A DNA stretch of 64,000 nt from Neoarius graeffei (Eukaryota > Chordata > Actinopteri > Siluriformes > Ariidae). Positions within the stretch are counted from its first letter, which is position 1. Each line of letters opens with the position of its first letter. Both the position numbers and the translations under genes were made by a program. The DNA is taken from NCBI RefSeq assembly GCF_027579695.1, contig NC_083582.1, positions 81,027,702 through 81,091,701 of the forward strand, in the 5' to 3' direction. This document shows positions 25,272 to 38,245 of the stretch, in pieces. The notes beneath the pieces were generated by a model. It searched no databases. It was not told the origin of the DNA and saw only the letters and a list, made by a program, of their open reading frames with translations.

Positions 25272-28200
25272 ACATTCTAATTTAATTTAACTCACTCATA
25301 TTTTGACCTTATTAAGATTTCAGTGAGTTTGATAATGTTATGAGTGTGGAATTTCTTTGTTACTGAGAAAACGCGTGCTCACTAAATCCTGAGGGGTCCC
25401 CTCCTCCAAGATTGCAGATAAGACATTCTGGCTCGTCCTGGCACGGACACACACGCGCGCACACACACACACACACGAACATAACAAAACATCAGATAAG
25501 AACATTCCAAATTGTATAGCTCCCTCATACACACACACCTTGGCTCAGGCCTAGGGGCCTAGCACACACCACACAAACACACATATATACACACCTCACT
25601 GCTTGTATATATTGATTATTATTTTTATCTTTGTATAATAAATTCATTTATTATCAAAGCTGTGTGTGTACTCATCTGCTGTTTCAATATCCTGAAGTGG
25701 CCCAGTCAAAAGAATTCAAGGAAGCTGTAGACAATTTGTAATATGGTAAGTGATCAATAATAATTTGATAAGATACCCCAATCTAGCTGTTTGGTAATTT
25801 ATCCAGGATTAATGGTATGATTCATTAAATGATTCATTGAACGGTTCAACAAATGATTCATTGAACGATTCACTAAATGATTCACGGATTCATTAAATGA
25901 TTCCTTGATTTGATTCATTGAATGATTCACTTCAACGATCCAAATGAGACTGATTTTATGTAATTATTAAAGATTGATCACTTATCCAAATCTTAAATAC
26001 ACAAATCCTTAATTACACCTACATTATTGGAGGCCCCAGCGAGGATGATTGGTTTGTCGACTTCTGAGTATTGTTACAGCAGATCCACTACAGGTGTGTT
26101 AAAACGGTTAACAGGAGTGTGATAACCATATCACAAATTCTAACAACCTATTGATAACTTAGGATAAGAGAACATCTCCAACCAATTAAACCTTGTTAAT
26201 TAATTAATTATATAGTAATATTAATTAATTCTAATTGATTAATAATTAACTCATTGATTGTTAATTACCCAATTTAAATAAAATGGCATCCCCTCGTGTC
26301 TCAGAGACTGAAGACAATGAGCAAGATGTGTCCCTTTTTGAGGTCATCGCAGACCTCATTCACTGCTCTGACTCTGATAGGGCAACCATTAGGGGTATGA
26401 GTAGGCATGAGTGCCAAGCTGGCATAATCAACTCAATAACACAAATGAGAGATCCAAAGAGAACAACAGTCAGTGTCCAAGATGCACTAGGTAAACTATT
26501 CCTGTTACACTTCCAGGATACTGATCAACAGATCAGATCCCTGCGCGGAGAGGTTGACAGGCTGACCTCCAGCAACGCTGAGCTGACAGCCGAGGTCAAT
26601 GATTTATCTAGGGAGCGTAGCCTCTTGAAGGACTCCCTTGATGAGTGCGCCGAAAGGCTAGAGAAAGCCGAGAAAGGCGCCGGAAGGGCTGCCAAGGAGC
26701 AGAACCCCAAAGAAGGGCGCGAGGGGTGTGAGAGACCCCCAACCATGCATCAAAGTTTAGAGCGGGAAGCGGCGTCCGAACCGGACACTGTGGATTATCT
26801 GGCCGAGCACCAGACATCCCGTCAAACTCCATCAACTCGCTATACGACCACGTCGTCGCTTAGCCAAGATGGAGCCACCCTGCGCTCATCCTGAGCCCAG
26901 GCCCGTAGCACACCTAGGTCAGTGCGCTACAGCTTCCCTGATCTGCCTTCGGGTGAATCAGATTACGACTCTCGTGCGGAACGGGAGCAATTCCAGAGTA
27001 GCTCAGGTAGTGACCACTCAGGAGAGCGAAGGGGGTCACGTAAAGACGCGCACCAAGCCCTCCGCATACGGCAAATTGACCTACTTGCCAAAGATATCGA
27101 GCGATTCGATCCCGATAATAAGAGAACCAACGTAAATGATTATTTACGAGAAATTGACCAATGCCTGATGGACCTACCAAGAGCCACAACGCGAGAGAAG
27201 CTTAAACTGGTCTGGAAGACCTCTAGTAGCAGCGTCCGTGCCTTTTTAGAGACACTACCACCAGACGTTCGCGATAGTTATTCGAAACTTCGCAATTACA
27301 TGAGGGAAGAATATGCGCCGTACACGGATGAAACCTCTGCAACATTGTGTGCTATACAAATTCGGCAGAAACGGTCTGAGGCGCCTCGTGAATATTATAG
27401 ATGGCTACGTACCGCCTACTTCCAGGGTAGCAACGCACCAGGTTTAGAAGAAGATAGGGGCTTCAAATCCCTTTTCTTACATAACCTCCACCCAAGCGTG
27501 CAGACTCAAGTCACACTGATGTGTCGACAAAAATGGCTACTCGATGAAGGAAACTAGGCAGCTAGCCCAAATGACCTGGGAGACCATCATCAAACCCGCA
27601 AACGGAAACGATGATGAACCCAGAGTCCTTAGCCTCCAAGGTGAGGACAAGCCCCCGCTAACCTTAGAAGGAGGTGAAGCACCGAAAGGGGGACCCACCT
27701 GGAAAAATCCCAGTCCAGCCCGATCCTTGCCGAGCCATCACCAAGGTGAGTGGGAGAATCAGCAAGGTAAGGCCAGGAGAGACCGATGGCAAGGTCATAG
27801 TGACTATGGCAACCGCCCATCATGTAAAAAGGGTCACAAGGAACAAAACGGTTGGCAGCAAGATTGTCATCCCCGCTCTGACCAAAAACGGCAGAAGCGT
27901 TCTGACCGTAACACTAAACGTAGAGGTAGAAATGAACAACACAGTGACTCGGACCAACCTGATGAGTCCCACTCAGAACTGGACTCTTTGAAGGCCTGCT
28001 TGGCTGAATTTAGGAAACTGTTACAGGAACAGTCAAATTCCTCAACCGGTAAAACCAAAGAGCCCGAGAAAAATGACAAAAGCTATCCACTGGCATGACT
28101 AGGCCAGGAACCACGAGTAGATCTCGTGAAAGGGGGAGGAAATCCCTCTGAAACAGCAGGCAAGGGTCAGGATGTAGGGCCCCCCTGGTGGCGAAGGCAA

Positions 28201-31200
28201 ACACACAAAACGCACCTCTCACGTGCGCTAAAGTCTTCACCACCATCTCTGACACACGGCTCTCACAAGGCGACCCAATCCCAACCAAGCCCTGCAATAT
28301 AAACTTAGTCAGCTTTACACAAATCAAAATCCCACAGTCGTTGGATCCCACAAAACATGCACAAACTCGTTGCAATGAGATTAGTGTGAACACTGATCAA
28401 CCAAGTGCCACGCGAGATCAAATTTCTGTTGAACTTCAGTTCATGTCTTTGCACACCGAGTCCGGTGTCGAAACATCCGACATCGTGACTCCCACTAGTG
28501 GCCACAACTCTTTGAAAAATCTCCCTCTATCCATCGACTCAGACACAGGCACCCATTTCACTGTTGGTGTAATGGCTGCGCTGTGGAACATGTTAGGCGT
28601 CGAGGCGAAATTCGATATCGCGTACCACCCTCAATTCTCTGGTCAGGTTGAGCGAGCCAATCAAACCATTGTGAGCATGCTACAAGAGTATGTCACCCCC
28701 CATGGTAAAGATTGGGATGTGAAACTTCCCTTGGTGCCAAGGGCCATTAGGTCCACCCCTCATCGCACCACTGAAGTCACACTCTTTGGGATGATGACTG
28801 GGCGAGAGACGGTTCTTCCCCTGCATCTCCTATACAAACCAGAGGACATGAGCGTCGCAACTGCATACACCGCACATCAATATGTCAGCGACCTACGACG
28901 CCACCTACAGTCAACCTTTACAGGTGCCCAAAAGAATCTCGATTCTGGTGTAGGACACAAAGCCTACTACGCCCGAATCTCAAAGAAGTTCCTACCATTC
29001 TGGTCGAGGCCTTTCGATCGTGGGAAAACCGTTCCCCATCGTGTATCACATTAGGACACCCCAACCTAATCAAACGCTCTCATATCGATGGGTCCATAAT
29101 AATCGAAGCAAACTTTTTGAACAGTCCTCACTCCAAAAGGGGGTGGACGATAGCTAGGCCCATCCTGTCTACTTAGCTTGTAGGCATCACTTATCTTTAA
29201 GCATATGCTAACACTCCCGATCATATTTATCAACCCAATAAAAGAAAAGAAAATCCTTCTTTATGTTACAGAATGGACTCCCTTGGAATCCTGTGCATCC
29301 TCCTCACCCTACAACTGAGTCAGTCAAGTGAGGTGATGGAGCCTGGCCCCCCAGCTGGCATCATCCTGCAGGAGGCTCCTGGGCTCCTTCTTACAAACTG
29401 TCGCATCCACACTCAACGGGTATACGCCCGACTAGACCCATGGGTCATATACCGTAAACACTTCAGGTCACTGATACCTTCGAGCGACGATATCAGACCA
29501 AATGGCGAGATATCTAATGTAGTTGTACACGCTAAATGCACCACTACCCACATGCTAGAACAGTTACGAAAATTCATAGTCACCGAGGAAGAACTGAGTG
29601 ATAAAACAAGTCAGAAAAGGGTTCCTCGGGGATTTAATTATCGGTGCCTCTGCCATTGGATCCTTGTTTTCTATTGGTCTCTCTGCAGCCAACACAGTCA
29701 GTTTGAATACGCTGAAAAAAGAAGTTAGCATTCTGAAAAAGGAAATGCCAGAGATCCGAGAGAAACTCCTTATCCAACAACACGAGCTGCAGGGCTTAGG
29801 CAAGTCCCTGCAGGGAACTATACTAACCGTTAACCTGCATACTGATCTAATCCATAACACTATGCAGACTGTAGACAAATTGGCCGAAATAATCAAGAAT
29901 GAGATCAAATACGTCAGAGTAATAAGGGATTTAATGCAAGACCTGCTTAGAGAAGTAGATGACTCAATTAGTTCCCTGAGTAGTGGCAAGGTCCCATCGT
30001 ATCTCACACCCTTTAGCATGGTAGAGAATGTACTAAAATCCACTACTACTAGAGATGTGCATTCCTTGCAAATACACCTGGCATATAGTCTTGGTAGTGC
30101 TATCCCCATTTTTGTGAGTCCACAAGATTTCGAGATAGGTTTCATACTAAATCTACCCATCATTGAGAGAAACAACATATATAGACTCAAGTCTGTCCTC
30201 AACGTAGGTTTCTGGAAGGACAATGTCCGTATACGCATACAAACACCACCCATGGTAGCATACCATGACGACAACCCCTCTGTCTATTTTATTCCCAACC
30301 TAGAGATGTGCACCTCCACTAAAGTGGTCATTGTGACTTCCGGTGGCGCTGCCCTGCGGCGACACGGACAGCAGAGCTGCCGCTTTTTTTGTTTGTTTGT
30401 TAAGTTGTAAGTCGTAATGTTTTTGTTTTCTTCGGTCTGAGTTTGTTTAATGTTACACGACATTACGAGATGGCGTTGCTAAAGGTTTTCGGCATTGGAG
30501 TTCTTCTGTTGCTATCGATACTGAAACCATGCCAAACAGTTGGCAGCAGCCAGGAGATGTACATCTACGATAGGGGAACACTCCTATCCCTGCGCAACAG
30601 TTATACGGGGGAATCACCGGTTCTTGCCAACCTGCCAAAGGAATTACAACGACCCATGGGAGTCAGCCGGCTGGACGTAAATACGGACAACAGGCCGAGG
30701 AGACTGCGGCAGAGGGGCCGATCCAGTGGCGTGAGGAAGAGGCTCCGAAGGAGGGGGAGTAGGCCGCCATTACCGTCGCTTATTTTGGGTAACGTGCGAT
30801 CTCTCAAAAATAAGATGGACGAACTAAAACTGTACATTAAGAACTGCAGTGAATACCGTGAGTCATGTGCTATGGTTTTCACGGAAACTTGGCTTTACCC
30901 AGACATTCCTAATTCACTCGTGGAACTGAGCGGCTTCTCCCTTGCATGGCTGGACAGAAGTGTTGAGTCGGGCAAGAGGAGAGGTGGCAGATTGTGCGTT
31001 TACATAAATGATAAATGGTGCAGACAGTATGCAACACGAGAGTCTGTGTGTAACCCGGACATTGAACTGCTGTGCTTAAGCCTCAGACCATTCTATCTTC
31101 CAAGAGAGTTTGGAAACATCTTAATATGCGCTGTTTACATACCACCAAGTGCTAACGCATGGAGAGCTGCAGGTATTGTGGCTGATTGCGTACACAGACA

Positions 31201-33425
31201 GCTTCAACGTACTCCTAATGCCCCCATGCTCGTCTTGGGAGATGTAAATCATTGCAAACTGGAAATGTCTTTACCTGGGTTTGATCAGTACATTACATGT
31301 CACACAAGGGATAAGAACATACTAGACAAATGTTATGGGAATATTCGAAAAGCATACACGGCCATAGCCAAGGCACCATTGTCCAATTCAGACCACAACA
31401 TTATACACCTTATTCCTATTTACCGCACCGCACTGAAGAGTAGAAAACCTCTGGTGAAAACGGTAAAAATCTGGTCCATGGACAACATTGAAACTCTCAA
31501 AGGGTGCTTTCTTAGCACAGACTGGGATATCTTTCATGAACCGGACCTGAGTACATCCACAGATGTCATTACTTCATACATCAGCTTTTGTGTGGATGCA
31601 GTAATACCACACAGGACAATTAAGATATACCCCAACAATAAACCACACATTAACAAGGACATTAAGGATTGCATCAGACGTAAGAGGACTGCTTTTAAAA
31701 ACAAGGACCTATTGCAACAAAGACTTGTGCAAAAGGAACTAAAGCAGAAAATAATTTCAGTAAGGCGTCAATACAAGGACTCCATCGAAAAGGACTTTAA
31801 TGTAAATAACACAAAAATGTGGGACACCATGAAAACAATTACAAACATGACCCCTTCCAGGAAAGCATTGCACTCAACTGATGACAATGCTATGGCAAAC
31901 GAACTAAATAATTTTTACCTCAGGTTTGACATGCAAGATCATACTGCAGAGTGTAACAAGGTCATCAGCACTTTATTATCAGGGGTTGGAGCCCCAAAAA
32001 TAGACATAGACTACACAGCCGTTACAAAAATGTTCAAAAAATTAGATACAAACAAAGCAGCTGGCCCAGATGGCATCTCATCTTTTCTTTTAAAAACATT
32101 TGCAGAAGAACTGACGCCAGCTTGGGCTCCTGTTTATCAAAGATCAGTGGACTCACATATGGTTCCATCTCTGTGGAAGAGGGCGACTATCATCCCTCTT
32201 CCCAAAAAAGCAGTCCCTCAGGAAAACAATGATTACAGACCAGTAGCCTTGACCTCTATTGTTGTTAAGAGTTTTGAGAAGTTTTTGGTGGGGAAGCTGA
32301 AATCAAACTTACAAGGCTGCCTAGATCCATATCAATTTGCCTATAGAGACAACCGTGGCACAGATGATGCAATTTTGACCATAACACACTCTATTCTGCA
32401 ACATCTTGAAAACCCTAAGGCTTATGCCAGATTATTGTTTGCTGATTTCAGCTCTGCGTTTAACACCGTGCAGCCACACATCCTTCTGAGTAAACTCAAG
32501 CAAATGTCTGTTAACCCATATATTATCAGGTGGTACCACTCCTTTCTAACAAATAGGACACAACAAGTCAGAGTGAACCAGACAATGTCTCAGTTAAAAA
32601 CAATAAGCACGGGAGTTCCTCAAGGCTGCGTGAGTTCCCCCCCATTGTTTACAGCATACACAAACGACTGCATAAGCAGCCACCCTACTGTTTCATTTGT
32701 TAAGTTTTCTGATGATACTGCCATCCTGGGTTTGTTAGAGAAGGATTCAAATACCTCTGTTTATAAACAAGAGGTACATCGGTTCGTGCAGTGGTGTGAG
32801 GACCACCACCTCACTGTAAATGCCAAAAAGACTGAAGAAATGGTCTTTGACCCGGGCCATGTGGGGGACCATACTCCACTACTCATCAGTGATACCACTA
32901 TTGCTCAGGTTGATTGTTACAAATATTTGGGTGTTTATATTGACAATAATTTGTCCTGGAGTGTTCATGTTAAAAATGTGTGTGCTAGGATTGAACAGAG
33001 ACTACACTTTCTACGTAGGCTAAGGGTGTTTGGTGTACAACAGAGAATATTGTTACTTTTTTATCGTGCAGTTGTTGAGAGTGTACTACGCTATGGAATT
33101 ACTGTTTGGTTTGGGAATTTAACTGTAAAACTAAAGTCCCAAATTAATAGACTGACTCGCTCAGCACTCAAGGTGGTGGGGGGTGAGGGAGCACCCCACC
33201 ACTCAAGAAATATATGAGGAGTCTGTACTCAAATTGGCAGGAAAAATAATTGAAGATCCCTCTCATGTATTACACTCAGAGTTTGAGCTGTTGCCCTCTG
33301 GCAGACGATACAGAGTCCCAGTTAAAAGTAGAAAAAGGTTTTTGAATAGGTACAAATTTTCTTTCATTCCAATATTGGTGAATCTTCTAAACTCAGGCCG
33401 TTAACTGGTGTTGCTGTCCTGTAAT

Positions 33426-33485
<60 letters not shown>

Positions 33486-35326
33486 CATGTGTGTGTGTGG
33501 GCATGTGTGTGTGTGTGTGTGTGTATGTAAGTTTGGAGAGGCACGTTGGATGCACCTTGGGTTTGCACTTTAGGTAGTGCACTTTATGTACTTTATGTAT
33601 CTTTATGTGTATTGTCATCATTCGTATGAAATTGTCAATGTCGTGTTGGATGTTCTGTGGCAGCTATGTGTTTGTCCAAGACAAATTTCCTCCGGGACAA
33701 ATAAATATATCTTGATCTTGATCTAAAGACATCCACTGGGTCTGCCCAAGCAACCCATTTATTAGAGACACTGCGGATCGCCTGTGCGGTCTGAGGGCGA
33801 AAGCGCCCGAACAAAAGTGTGTAGGTCAAATGTCCGCAAAGGACGAGGATATGGAAACTAGAGTAGAAAGAGCTGGTAGTCAGTGGGTTGTTAACACTCC
33901 AAAACCTGAAATCTTGATGTCATACAACCAGCACCACACAGCCACAAGAATGAAAATCCCAAACCAAACAGTGTTCCTTAGTATACCACAGGGAGCCACC
34001 ATTCACATAGATGACATCACCCTACACCATCTTAGTACTGACAGGTACGATTCGGAAATTGAGATGATGGATGCATTCGAAGGTTATGATCTGGAGATCA
34101 GTAACACCCTCCAACAGCAATTGCTGGTTGAAGGGACCAAAACGGTGGAATTTAGTGTAGATCAGAATGGAATTTCAACCATAGTCTCCCAAACTCGGAT
34201 CAGAGGGTCACTTGACCTCAAATCTGCCCTAAGTCTGATTGTTTTGGGACTACTTCTCTGTGGCTGGGTCTTTTCTGCTGGTATCGCATGCATGCTACAC
34301 AAACGAATAGCGACGCTATACGCCAAGCTGGATAAAGGGGTCTGCGTTCCTGACAGCTTCGGCCATAGTAGTGCATGCTTTCTGGCCAAACCATCTGTTG
34401 CCGTTACTGTGCCAGAAGATTAGGTTTAACACCCTAAACACTAACACTTCTTTCCTCTACTCCACTTCCTCTCTTTTCTTGTTTTATTTTTTTTCCTTTG
34501 AGTAGGAAATGAAGTATATATATGTAGTGTTCACTGAAATGAAGTATACATGTAGCCTGCACTGAAATGAAGTATATATGTAGTCTTCACTGGAAAAATA
34601 TGTAACATTCACTGTTTGAACTTTGAGGTAACCCTAATCTAGTTAGATAGTGATTATATGCCCCAGTGCCTATGGTGATTATATGCTCAAGTGCCTCTAC
34701 CTCCAGCTGTCTCACTGGAACTCACAAGTTTACACAGTCTTCACAGGACACCATGAACTGTGCAGAACAAGTCTACCTCAAGGACTATGGACACGGCGAT
34801 GATACGGTACGGTGCTCTCAGTGCTACGACTCCGTCATACCCCTGAGACCAAAAGGGGGAATGTAGGTATCATGCCGCCATCTTGTGTCTAAGAACTACA
34901 CTTCCGCGTTGACTACGTTACGCCTGGGCGGGATCATGTACATCATTCCTCAGGTTTCACATAAGAGACTTGGAAACTCCATTTTTCTTTGTCTCTGGTG
35001 TCTGAACTCAGCGGAGGACAGACCATAGAGGGACGCTCACCATCGGACCATCCGAAACCACGACTCTTTCCTGCAAGAGACACGTTTTAGAACGTTCTCC
35101 TCCTTCTATCCACCCTTGATCACGGTGGACTCCAGGAAACACACGCGCTTTTAACTCAAGTGAGTTATAAACCGGTTTTTCTCAGTCATTCTTTTAGTAC
35201 GTACTAGACTGCAACCAAAAGGCAGTTTTATTGGTGTTGGGAGCGGCTGGACCGTCCTAACCTGTCTGATCAGAACTTTCTTCTCACGAGCTACGAAGAT
35301 CTTCAAAGAAAACTTCAGAGCAACCA

Positions 35327-35372
<46 letters not shown>

Positions 35373-35609
35373 AGCGCAATCTTCAGCCTGCCTGCCATTT
35401 CCACGGAAGAGACTCTGCTTTCTACAGAAGATGAAAGTTTGCAGTAAGGAAAGGCACTGGGCACAGATAAATAATATTAGTCTAGACAGTAATTAATTCA
35501 CTAAGTGTGAAGCTATAGTCAGGAATAAGTGTGTACACTGATTTATTATTTTTGATTCCCTATTATTTGGTATTATTATTTAAAATTGGTTAATCCATAA
35601 GTTTGTGCA

Positions 35610-35662
<53 letters not shown>

Positions 35663-37924
35663 ACATTCTAATTTAATTTAACTCACTCATATTTTGACCT
35701 TATTAAGATTTCAGTGAGTTTGATAATGTTATGAGTGTGGAATTTCTTTGTTACTGAGAAAACGCGTGCTCACTAAATCCTGAGGGGTCCCCTCCTCCAA
35801 GATTGCAGATAAGACATTCTGGCTCGTCCTGGCACGGACACACACGCGCGCACACACACACACACACGAACATAACAAAACATCAGATAAGAACATTCCA
35901 AATTGTATAGCTCCCTCATACACACACACCTTGGCTCAGGCCTAGGGGCCTAGCACACACACACACCACAAACACACATATATACACACCTCACTGCTTG
36001 TATATATTGATTATTATTTTTATCTTTGTATAATAAATTCATTTATTATCAAAGCTGTGTGTGTACTCATCTGCTGTTTCGATATCCTGAAGTGGCCCAG
36101 TCAAAAGAATTCAAGGAAGCTGTAGACAATTTGTAATATGGTAAGTGATCAATAATAATTTGATAAGATACCCCAATCTAGCTGTTTGGTAATTTATCCA
36201 GGATTAATGGTCTTTCCACAGCGTCAGGGTTTCTCTAACAGTAAATGTAATGTTTTGGTGACACGGCGTCTCTCCATCATGATCGACACTGCTGGCGCTC
36301 GACCTCAGCACAAACACGACACAACTTTAAACAGCACGGTGCCTCGTCATCTCGGACATCATCGTGCTTAAAGAGGGTGGCGCTGACCGTGAGAAATTGG
36401 TTCTCTCATCGTTCTCCATATGTCCAGTTTGTTTATGCTGCATTTGACTAAAGGTCGTAAGTTGTAATTTCTGTCCTCAAACGTTTGAAAAACACCCCTC
36501 AATTCAGAAATTCCTCCTCAGGAACTCCAAGCCCGTTCATCAAATCAACATGCTGGCTAGCTTGTTGCTATCAAAAGAAGAACAAGGAGGCATCCATGTT
36601 GTTGTTGTTTTCCCTGCACAAACACACGGCGTTACTTCCTGCTTCTGAGTTAAGTCAAATGCAGCAGGAGGTTGAGCAGGGGTGTGGTGCATCTTGAATG
36701 CTATTAGGTGTTGTGTAAATCACTCAAGAACCTCAACACATCATCCCTCCTATACGACTTCCTGTTCAAAATGAAATGCATATTCATCTCAATTTTTATT
36801 TCTATTTATTTATTTTTACTGTTATTGCACATTATTGACAGCCGAGAGCTCAGAGTTCTCTCTGTATAGTTCTGTTTATAACCCTGGTCCTCCTGCCACT
36901 TTGCACCTATAGTTTACTTGTTATCTATCTACCCATCCATCCATCCATCCATCCATCCACCCGCCTGCCTGCCTTCCTTCCTTCCTTCCTTTCTTTCTTT
37001 CAATACTGCCACTTTTGCACAATTTTAATATTCATTCATCTCAGTTCATGTTTTTAGCATTATTAATGCACATTCACCTGTACAACACAGAAACATGGAT
37101 ATATATTTTATCATTACATTTTTATATTGTATAGTTGGCTTGTTCTTGGATATATTTTTCATTCTGCTTAACATTTATTCCATGAAATTGAGTTGTACAT
37201 GAGCTGAAAGCTGGCGAGGTGTGTAGCTTGAGATTGAGTGGAATAACTGTTTTATTCTCTCCACATTCACTGGATTTTGAGAAACAGAGCATTTTTTTTT
37301 TTTTTGCAAATGCGATAAACAAACAATTTTTTATACAGAACGTCCGACAAAATCATTTCCGCTTAGGTGAGCTTCTTAAAAACCTATTGATGGCTGCACA
37401 ATTTATTTATTTTTTTGTAAAAAGTGTTGTCTTGCTGTCATGCCGAGGTATAGAATAGCTTTAGACATTAATTTAATTCTTCCTTGGACATTTCAGGTTG
37501 TGTCATTTTCAAACTTCTAAACTAATCTAAAAAATTTTTTACAAATTTTAATGTTGAAAGATGAAGAATGTAAACAAACTGGCGAAATGACAGGAGCAAT
37601 TTGTGAAAAATGCAATAATTCATAAAACATATGTTCCTACCATCAAATACTTTTATTCTATATTTTGTTGCTTTTTTGGGGGGGGTTCAAGTTGAGTTTT
37701 GATTTTGTCCTCGGTTAATTCAGCAACACGCTCCGCCATTTTGTTTTTCTCTACTCATGGTATATGAGCTGATATCCTAGTAGTAGAGTAGCCAATCAGA
37801 GCGTGTGATTGCTCAGATCCAGTGAATGTGGAGAGAATAATTTGTTGTCTAGTGTGTTTTTTCGCATGTCTGATAATTTGCTGTTGGAACATAATTTCCC
37901 AGCTTGGGATCAATAAAAGTAAAT

Positions 37925-37978
<54 letters not shown>

Positions 37979-38208
37979 GTGCATAATCAGATCACAGCTC
38001 TCAATCCATTTCATGTGTTTTCCAGGTAGATATCAGGTTTCCTCAGCCAGGCTCGGACGACCCCGACAAAGTGACAGTCACAGGCCTGCCAGAGAACGTC
38101 GATAAAGCCATCGACCATCTCCTCAACCTGGAAGAGGAATACGTGAGTAGGAGACTCCAATCCGGACATTTTGAATTTAGTGACCTGTTCATAACCTTCC
38201 TGCCTTTT

Positions 38209-38245
<37 letters not shown>

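Noticed and set aside
25338..25538. 66-residue frames repeated at 25338 and 35729
   Set aside because: They lie inside the LTR and recur only because the LTR does; the content is CA-repeat translation.
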